13,736 nt of DNA from an uncultured Streptococcus sp. (GTDB lineage: Bacteria; Bacillota; Bacilli; Lactobacillales; Streptococcaceae): positions 1 through 13,736 of the forward strand of contig NZ_CAUFJQ010000049.1 in assembly GCF_959025735.1 (NCBI RefSeq), in the 5' to 3' direction. Position 1 is the first letter of the stretch. Each line of letters starts with the position of its first letter. Positions 6,539-13,705 of the stretch are shown piece after piece. Under the pieces are notes generated by a model that had not been told where the DNA came from, did no database searches, and was given only the letters and a program-made list of their open reading frames with translations. Position numbers and translations under genes: made by a program.

Positions 6539-7079
6539 AATGGCCCATCAATTTTTAGCAGAAGTCATCACCAAAGAAGATGTGGTGGTAGATGCCACCA
6601 TGGGAAATGGATATGATACGACTTTTTTAGCCAAACTAGCAGGCCAGGTCTATGCCTTTGATATCCAAGAACAGGCCCTTGTAAATACCCAAGAAAGATT
6701 GGAAAAGTTGGGGCTTCAGCATGTCCAGCTGATTTTGGATGGCCACCAGCATGTGGACCAATATGTGGAGACACTAAAAGCAGCTATTTTTAATCTAGGT
6801 TATCTGCCATCTGCGGATAAATTGGTCATTACTCTTCCAGCTACCACGATTGAAGCGATGGAAAAAATCTGTGCTCGCCTAGAAAAAGGTGGTCGAATGG
6901 CTATTATGATTTATTATGGTCATGAGGGAGGAGACATCGAGCGTGATGCAGTGCTAGATTTTGTCAGTCAGCTCCCTCAAAAAGATTACACCGCGACCAT
7001 CTACCGGACACTGAATCAAGTGAACCAACCACCGTTTTTGGTCATGATTGAAAAATTAGAAAGTTATCGTCATGGATAA
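6522..7079 (+). CDS. mnmM: tRNA (mnm(5)s(2)U34)-methyltransferase MnmM (YtqB family)
   Basis: Class I SAM-dependent methyltransferase of 185 residues that resembles B. subtilis YtqB along its length. The family was shown to methylate nm5s2U34 to mnm5s2U34 in tRNA where MnmC is absent. Motif I reads VVDATMGNGYDTTFLAKL (near 23-40), followed by VYAFDIQEQAL, the acidic end of strand 2. FNLGYLPSADK and GGRMAIMIYYGHEGG are typical YtqB segments, and NQVNQPPFLVMIEK closes the fold. The ATG at 6522 has GGAG (6511-6514) seven bases upstream, so it is preferred over GTG 6516. It overlaps the radical SAM gene by 17 bp and the next gene by 8 bp, indicating one operon. Confidence 0.92.
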   Translation: MLRPLEMAHQFLAEVITKEDVVVDATMGNGYDTTFLAKLAGQVYAFDIQEQALVNTQERLEKLGLQHVQLILDGHQHVDQYVETLKAAIFNLGYLPSADKLVITLPATTIEAMEKICARLEKGGRMAIMIYYGHEGGDIERDAVLDFVSQLPQKDYTATIYRTLNQVNQPPFLVMIEKLESYRHG

Positions 7080-7326
7080 AGAATATTTAAAAAATAAAAT
7101 TGAAGGATTGAGACACCATTTTGTTGAATCAACCATTCACGAGCGTGCAATCGGTTTTTATGATGAAGCCCATATGACCAAAAAGATGCTCAAAATAAAA
7201 AAGAAATTGGTTGCGCTTGAGATGGAACGGTGCCAAAAGAAGATTGAGCACAAGGATGTAACCAAGACAGACCAAAAGATTGCGGAGTTAAAACAGCAAT
7301 TTGAGACTTGCTGCCAAGAACGTTAG
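7072..7326 (+). CDS. Small conserved-looking hypothetical protein, charged and helical
   Basis: Encodes 84 residues with no recognised domain, signal peptide or membrane segment. The sequence is rich in Lys, Glu and Gln. After an N-terminal part containing HHFVESTIHERAIGFYDEAH, residues 36-80 look strongly helical and may form a coiled coil (KKMLKIKKKLVALEMERCQKKIEHK, TDQKIAELKQQFE). It overlaps the end of mnmM by 8 bp, lacks a strong ribosome-binding site, and is followed 12 bp later by the antiporter start, so it is probably translated by coupling within the operon. The tight packing argues that it is a real gene. Its function is unknown. Confidence 0.75.
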   Translation: MDKEYLKNKIEGLRHHFVESTIHERAIGFYDEAHMTKKMLKIKKKLVALEMERCQKKIEHKDVTKTDQKIAELKQQFETCCQER

Positions 7327-7338
7327 GGAGGGAGGAAG

Positions 7339-9393
7339 ATGGAATTACTCCTTTATGCAGTGATCTTCTCGATGATCTTGATCGTCTCAAATGTCACCAA
7401 TAAACTTGTGCCGAGCCTTCCTCTGCCTTTGATTCAAATCTTACTAGGGATCGTTTGGGCCCTCTTTGTCCCAGAAGAAAATTTTCATCTAGATACAGAG
7501 CTCTTTCTGGCCTTGGTCATTGGCCCTCTGTTATTTCGAGAGGCAGAAGAAGCAGATATTACTTCTGTCTTAAAGCACTGGCGCATCATTCTTTATTTGA
7601 TTTTTCCAGTGATTTTTATCTCAACCATTAGTTTGGGGTGGGCAGCTCACTCCTTGTGGCTGAGCCTTCCTTTAGCAGCCTGTATGGCTGTAGGGGCAGC
7701 TCTAGGTCCAACAGACTTAGTAGCCTTTGCTTCCCTGTCTGAGCGCTTTACCTTTCCAAAGCGGGTTTCGAATATCTTAAAAGGAGAAGGGTTACTAAAT
7801 GATGCCTCAGGTCTAGTTGCCTTTCGAGTGGCCTTGGCAGCCCTTGCGACCGGAAGTTTCTCCCTTGGAGAGGCAGGGATTTCCTTAGGAATCTCCATTA
7901 TAGGAGGATTTGCAGTAGGAATCTTGACGGCCTTTGTGAACCGTTGGCTGCAAACCTTGCTCTTGAGTGTTCGCGCTAGTGATATTGCCAGTGAATTGTT
8001 ATTAGAATTGAGTCTCCCGTTATTGACTTTTTTCTTAGCAGAAGAACTCCATGTGTCTGGTATCATCGCTGTGGTCGTGTCAGGGATCCTAAAAGCCAGT
8101 CGCTTTAAGCACATTACCCTTCTTGAAGCTCGGGTGGATACTGTGAGCCATACCGTCTGGAATACGGTCAACTTTATCTTAAATGGGTCGGTCTTTGTGA
8201 TTTTGGGAATGGAACTAGAAATGATCGCCAAGCCCATCTTAAGTAGTCCCATTTACAACAATCTTCTTTTAGTTCTTTCTGTCTTTCTTTTGACTACCTT
8301 GCTCTTTTTAATTCGTTTTGTCATGGTTTACCTCTTTTATTGGTTCCGAACGGTTCGACTAAAAAAATCATTGAGAAATTATCTGAAAGATGCCTTATTG
8401 CTGACCTTTTCGGGTGTGAAGGGAACAGTTTCGATTGCGACGATCCTTTTGATTCCAACCAAAATCGAAAAAGAATACCCCGTCCTACTCTTTTTAGTGG
8501 CAGGAGTTACCCTTGTCAGCTTTATTGCTGGCTTAGTGGTGCTTCCAAAATTATCAGAAGATAAGGAAGAAACCAATAACTACCTGATGCAGATCGCGAT
8601 TTTAAATGATGTCGTCATGGAATTAGAAGCAGACCTAAAGAATAGTAAGCACAAGGGGCCCTTGTATGCGGCGATTGATAACTACCATGGTCGGATTGAA
8701 AATTTGATTCTAAGCCAAGAAAATAAGCTCATTCAAAAGGACTGGGAACAGCTGAAGCTCTTGATTTTGAGTATTGAAAGTGACGGCTTGGAACAAGCCT
8801 ACGAAGAAGGAAAGATGCGCGAGCGGGGCTACCGTGTCTACCAACGCTATCTTCGTAATATGGAGCAACGGGTCAATCGCAACCTTTCGTCTCGTCTAAC
8901 ATACTACCTCTTGGTTTCTTTCCGCATCTTGCGTTTGCTGGTCCATGAAATCCTAACACTAGGTTCTGGCTTTCGAACTTGGTGGAACCGAGAAGATAGA
9001 AAGTTAGAAGCCATTGATTATGACCAGATTGCGGCCCTTTATTTGGCCAATACGGAAATCATCATTGAAAGTTTGGAAGACCTCAAAGGGGTTTATCGGA
9101 GCAGTTTGATCTCTTACCTGCAAGAATCTCGTCTGAGAGAGACGGCCATTATTACTAGTGGAGCCTTTGTGGAGCGGGTTATTAACCGGGTAAAACCAAA
9201 TAATATCGATGAAATGTTGAGAGGCTATTATTTGGAGCGTAAGATTATTTTTGAATACGAAGCGCAACACCTGATTACCGCCAAGCAAGCGCGTCGCATG
9301 CGTCAAAACGTCAATGAATTAGAAAGCTACTCCCTAAGAGAAAGTGCCAATACGCTTCCATACGATATGATCGAGTATGCACAAAATCGATGA
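7339..9393 (+). CDS. Na+/H+ antiporter, CPA1 (NhaP/NHE-like) family
   Basis: Probable cytoplasmic-membrane exchanger of Na+ (possibly K+ or Li+) for protons. Of 684 residues, about 1-410 hold roughly twelve hydrophobic helices. The CPA1 core shows GPTDLVAFASL (123-133) and EGLLNDASGLVAF (150-162) with the N154-D155 ion-binding pair expected in electroneutral members, and later FSGVKGTVSIATILLIP near 354-370. Residues 415-684 form a long, charged, helix-rich cytosolic tail, probably regulatory. This matches bacterial proteins of the TIGR00831 type. GGAGG at 7327-7331 lies seven bases before the ATG, a strong site. It is the last gene of the radical SAM-mnmM operon and ends in a hairpin repeat. 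The exact ion preference cannot be read from sequence. Confidence 0.9.
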   Translation: MELLLYAVIFSMILIVSNVTNKLVPSLPLPLIQILLGIVWALFVPEENFHLDTELFLALVIGPLLFREAEEADITSVLKHWRIILYLIFPVIFISTISLGWAAHSLWLSLPLAACMAVGAALGPTDLVAFASLSERFTFPKRVSNILKGEGLLNDASGLVAFRVALAALATGSFSLGEAGISLGISIIGGFAVGILTAFVNRWLQTLLLSVRASDIASELLLELSLPLLTFFLAEELHVSGIIAVVVSGILKASRFKHITLLEARVDTVSHTVWNTVNFILNGSVFVILGMELEMIAKPILSSPIYNNLLLVLSVFLLTTLLFLIRFVMVYLFYWFRTVRLKKSLRNYLKDALLLTFSGVKGTVSIATILLIPTKIEKEYPVLLFLVAGVTLVSFIAGLVVLPKLSEDKEETNNYLMQIAILNDVVMELEADLKNSKHKGPLYAAIDNYHGRIENLILSQENKLIQKDWEQLKLLILSIESDGLEQAYEEGKMRERGYRVYQRYLRNMEQRVNRNLSSRLTYYLLVSFRILRLLVHEILTLGSGFRTWWNREDRKLEAIDYDQIAALYLANTEIIIESLEDLKGVYRSSLISYLQESRLRETAIITSGAFVERVINRVKPNNIDEMLRGYYLERKIIFEYEAQHLITAKQARRMRQNVNELESYSLRESANTLPYDMIEYAQNR

Positions 9394-9410
9394 GCGTAAA
9401 AGTAAAAGAG

Positions 9411-9590
9411 AGTGGGACAGAAATCGGTAATTCGTTAGAATTCGATTTCGTCGTCCCACCTCCGCACAGTTGAGTAGGGCTGTAAAAGCTGATGAAATCA
9501 GCGTAGTAGAGCCCACTCAACCACTGCGTCTTACTCGACAATCAAAAACAAAAAGAGGATAGGACTTTTGTCCCAGCCTCTTTTTGTTTT
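9411..9590 (+). repeat. Complete three-hairpin intergenic repeat
   Basis: Hairpin 1 nests GTGGGAC/GTCCCAC (9412-9418/9453-9459), GAAATCG/CGATTTC (9420-9426/9443-9449) and AATTC/GAATT (9429-9433/9438-9442). Hairpin 2 joins TTGAGT-AGGGCT (9470-9481) to AGCCC-ACTCAA (9510-9520) with an inner CTGAT-gaa-ATCAG. Hairpin 3 is the terminator at 9554-9581. The 3' half recurs at 1-96 in the same orientation. There is no ORF. It looks like a dispersed, non-autonomous repeat now serving as a 3' end signal between convergent genes. I do not identify it with BOX or RUP elements. Confidence 0.85.
9554..9590. terminator. Bidirectional terminator between the antiporter and ABC ATPase genes
   Basis: AGAGG (9554-9558) pairs with CCTCT (9577-9581) and GGAC (9562-9565) with GTCC (9570-9573), with two mismatches between. 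T runs follow on the plus strand (9581-9585 and 9587-9590), and A runs upstream give U runs on the minus strand. It overlaps the ABC stop codon by two bases. Confidence 0.7.
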
Positions 9591-10395
9591 ATTCATGCTC
9601 TTCTGTGTGTGCGATTTCTGGTTTGACAAAGAGTCGCTCGTCACCCAGATCAATAAGGGATACTGGTGCTTCATAAAATTGGCTTAGGACATGGGGAGTT
9701 AGGATCTTTTCCTTTGGTCCTTCTTCGACCACTTGGCCATGTTTGAGCAGGAGCACATGGGTCATATCTTTTGTAATTTCTTCTGCATGGTGGGTGACGT
9801 AGATCATGGTTGGCGCGTGATCCAGTTGTTTGATATGATGGATCTGACGGAGGAGCTTTTCTCTGGCAAAGAGATCCAATCCACTTGAAGCTTCGTCAAA
9901 GATGATCAGATCTGGCTGGTCCATGAGGCTTCGTGCAATGAGGACCGTCTGCTTTTCTCCCTGGGAGAGCTCCCGGTATTTGCGACCGATCAAAGAGCTA
10001 GCCCCAATCGAAGTCAGCATATCCCGTGCCCAGTTCAGTTCTTCCTCCCCGTATGCAGCATATAAGATACTACTCTTGTATTGACCAGTTAGGACAATTT
10101 GCTCTGTCAAAAGATGTTCTGGCAGTCTTTCTGAAATAAAGGAGCTAACGATCCCAATACGCTTACGCAACTCAGGAATACCCCCTTCTCCAAAGCGGGT
10201 TCCAAGGACAGTTACTTGGCCGGAACTAGCCCAGTATTCAGACATGAGCAGTTTGAGGAGAGTCGATTTTCCTGCTCCATTTAAGCCTAAAATGGCCCAA
10301 CATTCATTTTCTTTTACTTGCCAGTTAATCTCTTTTAAAAGGGCTTTTCCATTGCGGATCAAATTGACGTCTTGTAGTTCAATCAAATTCTTCAT
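9589..10395 (-). CDS. ABC transporter ATP-binding protein (YlmA-like), orphan
   Basis: A complete ABC ATPase of 268 residues: Walker A GLNGAGKS (37-44), a signature of the variant form LSQGEKQ (143-149), Walker B LIIFDE (163-168), D-loop SSGLD (170-174) and H-loop VTHH with H202. It resembles stand-alone ATPases such as B. subtilis YlmA and the ATPases of metal-chelate importers. No permease or binding protein is next to it, so its partner and substrate are unknown. The start at 10395 has AAGGA (plus strand 10403-10407) seven bases upstream. It diverges from the AI-2E-family gene, with which it shares a compact promoter region. The short C-terminal tail after about 240 is charged and may be family-specific. 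Confidence 0.88.
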   Translation of the reverse strand: MKNLIELQDVNLIRNGKALLKEINWQVKENECWAILGLNGAGKSTLLKLLMSEYWASSGQVTVLGTRFGEGGIPELRKRIGIVSSFISERLPEHLLTEQIVLTGQYKSSILYAAYGEEELNWARDMLTSIGASSLIGRKYRELSQGEKQTVLIARSLMDQPDLIIFDEASSGLDLFAREKLLRQIHHIKQLDHAPTMIYVTHHAEEITKDMTHVLLLKHGQVVEEGPKEKILTPHVLSQFYEAPVSLIDLGDERLFVKPEIAHTEEHE

Positions 10396-10425
10396 AACTT
10401 CATCCTTTTGATTAAAATCTCCTTT

Positions 10426-10450
10426 ATTCTATCATAAAATATGGTAGAAT
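10426..10450. promoter_or_regulatory. Symmetric divergent promoters in an inverted repeat
   Basis: ATTCTATCATA (10426-10436) and TATGGTAGAAT (10440-10450) are inverted repeats matching at 10 of 11 positions with a 3-bp centre. Each arm reads outward as an extended -10: TGATAGAAT for the ABC gene on the minus strand and TGGTAGAAT for the AI-2E-family gene on the plus strand. Neither side has a good -35. The two promoters must share bound polymerase or compete, and the dyad could also bind a regulator. Confidence 0.65.
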
Positions 10451-10469
10451 AGAAAACAGGAGGTAAGGA

Positions 10470-11597
10470 ATGTTTCGAAATAGTAAATTGTTATTCTGGA
10501 CATGTGAGATCTTATTATTGACGGTGATTTTCTATATTTGGAAATCAATGGGGACTTTAATTTCTCCATTTGTATCTGTTCTGAATACCATCCTCTTACC
10601 ATTTTTAATTGCAGGTTTTTTATATTACATTACCAATCCGATTGTTGAATTGTTGGAAAAACATTTAAAAATCAAGCGTGTGTTTGGGATTTTGATCACC
10701 TTAGTACTGTTGTTTGGGATCATTGGCTTAGGGATCTTTTATCTGCTCCCTATCTTAATCAATCAGTTAACCAGTTTGATCAATTCAACTCAAGGACTTT
10801 ACTGGGAAGTTCAAAGTTTGGTTCGAAAACTCTCAACCAATCCTTTGTTCCAGAATGTGAATATCCAGTCGACGATTCAACAGTTGAATCTCTCATATAT
10901 GGATATCCTACAAAATCTCTTGAATAGTGTGACCAACAGTTTAGGAAGTGTGGTTAACACCATTGTCAATACGGTCTTTATCTTGATCATGACCCCTGTC
11001 TTCTTGGTTTATTTCTTGGTCGATGGGAAGAAGTTATTACCGATGTTGGAGCGGACCATTTTACGCAATGACAAACTCCACATTTCAAGCCTCTTGATTA
11101 GTTTGAATGAAACGGTCTCTCGCTATATTAGTGGGATTTCGATCGATGCCTTTATCATTGGAACCCTAGCCTACATTGGCTATAGTTTTATTGGATTGAA
11201 GTACGCTTTGGTCTTTGCCATCTTTTCTGGGCTGGCCAACCTCATTCCATATGTAGGACCAACCATCGGCTTGATTCCGATGATCATCACCTATGCCTTC
11301 ACAGATATGGATATGATGATCAAAGCAGTCATTTACATGTTGATTATCCAGCAGATCGATGGGAATATTCTTTATCCGCGTATCGTTGGAGGCGTGATGA
11401 AGGTTCACCCGATTACCATTATGGTTCTCTTATTGCTCTCAAGTAATATCTACGGCATTATCGGGATGGTCGTTGCGATTCCAGTCTATTCGATTGGAAA
11501 AGAAATTGTAAAATTCTTGGTGAATCTTTATGATAACCACCGTGCTGCTAAGGAACAGAAGAAAAAAGAAGAATTTGGTATCATTAATAAATCATAG
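10470..11597 (+). CDS. AI-2E family (PerM/YtvI-like) membrane protein
   Basis: Polytopic membrane protein of 375 residues in the AI-2E/PerM (former UPF0118) family. Members have been linked to autoinducer-2 export or Na+/H+ transport, but most are uncharacterised, so no substrate is assigned. Helices lie near 8-55 and 70-97, a hydrophilic external stretch at about 98-160, then further helices from about 160. The family signatures IPYVGPTIG (259-267), QIDGNILYPRIVGG (295-308) and HPITIMVLLLL (313-323) are present. AGGAGGT (10458-10464) lies just before the ATG, an excellent ribosome-binding site. It is alone in its transcript: divergent promoter upstream, terminator downstream. The Lys/Glu-rich C-terminal tail (358-369) is cytosolic. 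Confidence 0.9.
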   Translation: MFRNSKLLFWTCEILLLTVIFYIWKSMGTLISPFVSVLNTILLPFLIAGFLYYITNPIVELLEKHLKIKRVFGILITLVLLFGIIGLGIFYLLPILINQLTSLINSTQGLYWEVQSLVRKLSTNPLFQNVNIQSTIQQLNLSYMDILQNLLNSVTNSLGSVVNTIVNTVFILIMTPVFLVYFLVDGKKLLPMLERTILRNDKLHISSLLISLNETVSRYISGISIDAFIIGTLAYIGYSFIGLKYALVFAIFSGLANLIPYVGPTIGLIPMIITYAFTDMDMMIKAVIYMLIIQQIDGNILYPRIVGGVMKVHPITIMVLLLLSSNIYGIIGMVVAIPVYSIGKEIVKFLVNLYDNHRAAKEQKKKEEFGIINKS

Positions 11598-11632
11598 ACT
11601 CTAGCGCCTATATGGGCCATGGAGTCTTTTTT
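11597..11632 (+). terminator. Terminator after the AI-2E-family gene
   Basis: GACTC (11597-11601) pairs with GAGTC (11622-11626), with two further pairs and an inner GCC/GGC helix possible, followed by six T (11627-11632). The stem begins in the stop codon. Confidence 0.75.
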
Positions 11633-11663
11633 GTACATTTTTTTGAAAAATGCTGGAAAAAAG

Positions 11664-11692
11664 TCAACAAGTGCTATGAAATGTGTTAAAAT
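11664..11692 (+). promoter_or_regulatory. Extended -10 promoter for the Mga-type regulator
   Basis: TAAAAT (11687-11692) is preceded by TG (11684-11685), and a weak -35 TCAACA (11664-11669) is 17 bp upstream. The start site would be near 11699, giving a leader of about 33 nt with AGGTAGG ahead of the ATG. Confidence 0.6.
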
Positions 11693-11732
11693 ATAAGTGA
11701 TTTTGAAAGAAAATATGAAAAGGTAGGAAAAG

Positions 11733-13214
11733 ATGAGACTGCTCTTATCGAAAAAACAGAGACGCCAATTGCAATTGTTGGAAATCCTGATTAAGGAAAA
11801 AAGATGGTTCCACTTGAAAGAGTTGGCCAAGCGTTTGGATTGTACAGAACGTTCGTTAAAAGAAGATTTGTCTAATCTTCGTAGTACATTTGATGACTTT
11901 TTAATTGAATCATCTACCAATGGGATCAAGATCAGTTATGAGGATTCGGTTGGGCTTGAGGTGATTTACCATCACTTTTTTAAAGAATCACAAGCCTTTG
12001 CTTTGATTGAATATCTCTTTTTCAACAAGGATGTTTCCAATGAATATATTTGCAGAAAGTTTGATTTGAGTTACCAATCTTTCTACCGCTTGATTCGGAC
12101 GATTAATCAGAAGCTTCAAACCAAATACAATGTAAAGATTGATTTGAAACCCTTGAATCTTGTCGGGGATGAGATTGACGTTCGTTTCTTTTATGCCCAA
12201 TATTTTGCGGAACGTTATTACTACATGGAGTGGCCTTTCCCAGAATTTAAGGAAGAGGCGGTGACCGATTTGATCACCTTCTTCTTCAAGCTCTATGGCT
12301 ATCCATTGACCTTCTCTGTACTCAGGTCTTATAAAGTTCTCTTGACAGTCTACTTGTCACGGATTAAGCAAGGTTACTTCATCGACATGCCAACGAACTA
12401 TGATGTGTATAAGGACCAGTATCAAGGGGTGACCAATGTCGAGGAGATGTTGCGCTACTTTAGCTTGCAGTTGGGTGTCGAATTGAATGAAAAAGTGCTG
12501 GAGCAGTTCTTCATCATCTTCATTCAAGAGAATTTCTATTTCAGTCCAGAAAGCTTGATCGAAGCTGCAGAAACAGATCCTTATGCCAAAGAATCAACGA
12601 CGCTCATCAGAGATATGTTCAAGGATCTATGCTATACCTATGATTTAGACATTGAAAATCTTGATGAGATGTTGATGCATGTCCATAACACGTCTCATCT
12701 CGATCGGAAGGAATTATTCTCTGAGTTCCTCTTATTTGATACCAAGACCAATACCAACGAAGATTTCATGAGCATCTTCCCAGCCTTCTATGATGATTTG
12801 AAGGAGCATATCATCACTTATATGAAGACCATGAAGCATGATATGAATGATGAGATCATCAAGCACATGATCTACACGGTCTACACTCACTGGGAACGTC
12901 TCTTACCGCAGTTATTGCGCCGTCGGAAGTCCATCAAGGTCTTGATTATCAGTCGTTTTGACGATCACCATGCCAAATCCATGATTGATTTCCTAGATTT
13001 CTATTGTACGGATAACTTTGAATTTACGCAGATGATCAAGTACAATCTGACAGTGGATGATATTGAAGCTTCGGATGCCGATGTAGTGGTGGCCAACTTT
13101 ATGATGCCTGAATTAAAGAAAAAACCATTTATTTGTACAAGTAGTCTCTCATCGCTTGAGCTGGTTGAAAAACTTAATGCCTTCTTTTATGATCTTACCA
13201 GTGCAGAGCATTAA
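11733..13214 (+). CDS. Mga-family transcriptional regulator (HTH and PRD-like)
   Basis: Cytosolic DNA-binding regulator of 493 residues, the length of pneumococcal MgaSpn/MgrA-type proteins, which it resembles from the first residues (MRLLLSKKQRRQLQLLEIL; compare pneumococcal MRDLLSKKS..LELLE). The first HTH spans about 24-50 (WFHLKELAKRLDCTERSLKEDLSNLR) and the second, Mga-type, about 101-127 (VSNEYICRKFDLSYQSFYRLIRTINQ). PRD-like helical regions follow (about 170-390), and an EIIB-like C-terminal fold contains IKVLIISRFDDHHAKSMIDFL. Such proteins control virulence, adhesion or sugar-related genes and may respond to phosphotransferase phosphorylation. No target is shown; the gene starting beyond 13736 is a candidate because its promoter lies downstream on the same strand. 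No frameshift or truncation is seen. Confidence 0.9.
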   Translation: MRLLLSKKQRRQLQLLEILIKEKRWFHLKELAKRLDCTERSLKEDLSNLRSTFDDFLIESSTNGIKISYEDSVGLEVIYHHFFKESQAFALIEYLFFNKDVSNEYICRKFDLSYQSFYRLIRTINQKLQTKYNVKIDLKPLNLVGDEIDVRFFYAQYFAERYYYMEWPFPEFKEEAVTDLITFFFKLYGYPLTFSVLRSYKVLLTVYLSRIKQGYFIDMPTNYDVYKDQYQGVTNVEEMLRYFSLQLGVELNEKVLEQFFIIFIQENFYFSPESLIEAAETDPYAKESTTLIRDMFKDLCYTYDLDIENLDEMLMHVHNTSHLDRKELFSEFLLFDTKTNTNEDFMSIFPAFYDDLKEHIITYMKTMKHDMNDEIIKHMIYTVYTHWERLLPQLLRRRKSIKVLIISRFDDHHAKSMIDFLDFYCTDNFEFTQMIKYNLTVDDIEASDADVVVANFMMPELKKKPFICTSSLSSLELVEKLNAFFYDLTSAEH

Positions 13215-13480
13215 AGACAAAGCCTTCTTAGAAACTTTCCTTAGGTGAGTACGGACGTCAGCGAACTTCGAAGAAGTTCCATGACTAATTAAGATACAAA
13301 GGGCGTTCGCGGATAAAGTCAAAATAGGAAGTTTGACGCAGAATCTTTAGATTCTAGGAAAACTTATCTTTTTGACACGATCCGTAGCCCGTGTTCAATT
13401 CGTTTTGGACCCCTTCGCTTTTTAATTTTTTAGGCTCAGGCTAAAACAGTTTCCCAAACTGTTTTACTCCCAAAACTCCC

Positions 13481-13514
13481 GAGTGCTAGAAACAATCGTG
13501 TTTCTAGCACTTTT
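13481..13514 (+). terminator. Strong hairpin, probable terminator of the Mga-type transcript
   Basis: GTGCTAGAAA (13483-13492) pairs perfectly with TTTCTAGCAC (13501-13510). Two inner pairs (CA/TG) and outer A-T and G-T pairs lengthen it to about 14, leaving loop ATCG. A short T run follows (13511-13514). A second perfect hairpin at 13443-13465, ending in four T, lies just upstream. Confidence 0.6.
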
Positions 13515-13627
13515 CTCACGGCGAAAAGTTTCAGTGTAGGTTTGAATGAAACTGATTATATAGATTGTTTTAAGTTTTCAGCTTCACTTAGGTTATTTCG
13601 TTTGAAAAAACAATTTGTTCACATTCT

Positions 13628-13655
13628 AAAATCAGGACTTGTTCCTGATTTTTTG
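13628..13655 (+). terminator. Rho-independent terminator upstream of the next gene
   Basis: AAAATCAGGA (13628-13637) pairs with TCCTGATTTT (13643-13652) around a 5-nt loop, and the T run reaches 13654. It is well placed to insulate the next promoter from upstream transcription, or to end a leader RNA. Confidence 0.8.
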
Positions 13656-13705
13656 ATGGTAAAAAAAAGAAAATTTTATAGAAGAATGCAGGCTCTCCTA
13701 TTTTG

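Larger units (their letters stand above)
13215..13655 (+). other. Gene-free stretch packed with hairpins
   Basis: No ORF with a plausible start is seen. Hairpins in order: GTCA-GAACTTC-gaa-GAAGTTC-TGAC (13257-13285, 2x2 internal loop); a nested arm with GTCAAAA/TTTTGAC (13318-13324/13370-13376), AAGTTT/AAACTT and AGAATC-ttta-GATTCT (13340-13355); ACACG/CGTGT (13375-13394); AAAACAGTTT-ccc-AAACTGTTTT (13443-13465); GAGTGCTAGAAACA with its complement (13481-13512); AGTTTCA/TGAAACT (13527-13553); and a terminator (13628-13654). This may be a structured RNA or a set of dispersed repeats. I do not recognise a known family. Confidence 0.6.

Noticed and set aside
7647..8252. Long open frame (201 codons) on the minus strand inside the antiporter gene
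   Set aside because: It lies wholly antisense to a well-supported membrane-protein gene, its product is Lys/Arg/Ser/Thr-rich with no recognisable domain, and no ribosome-binding site was apparent. It is a by-product of the coding bias on the other strand.
11528..11929. 133-codon minus-strand frame overlapping the AI-2E-family 3' end and the regulator start
   Set aside because: It runs antisense through a terminator and a promoter, and its product has no recognisable feature.
13215..13700. Pseudogene or IS remnant downstream of the Mga-type gene
   Set aside because: No reading frame of useful length or recognisable transposase piece was found, and I saw no terminal inverted repeats with target duplications. 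Regular hairpins dominate instead.
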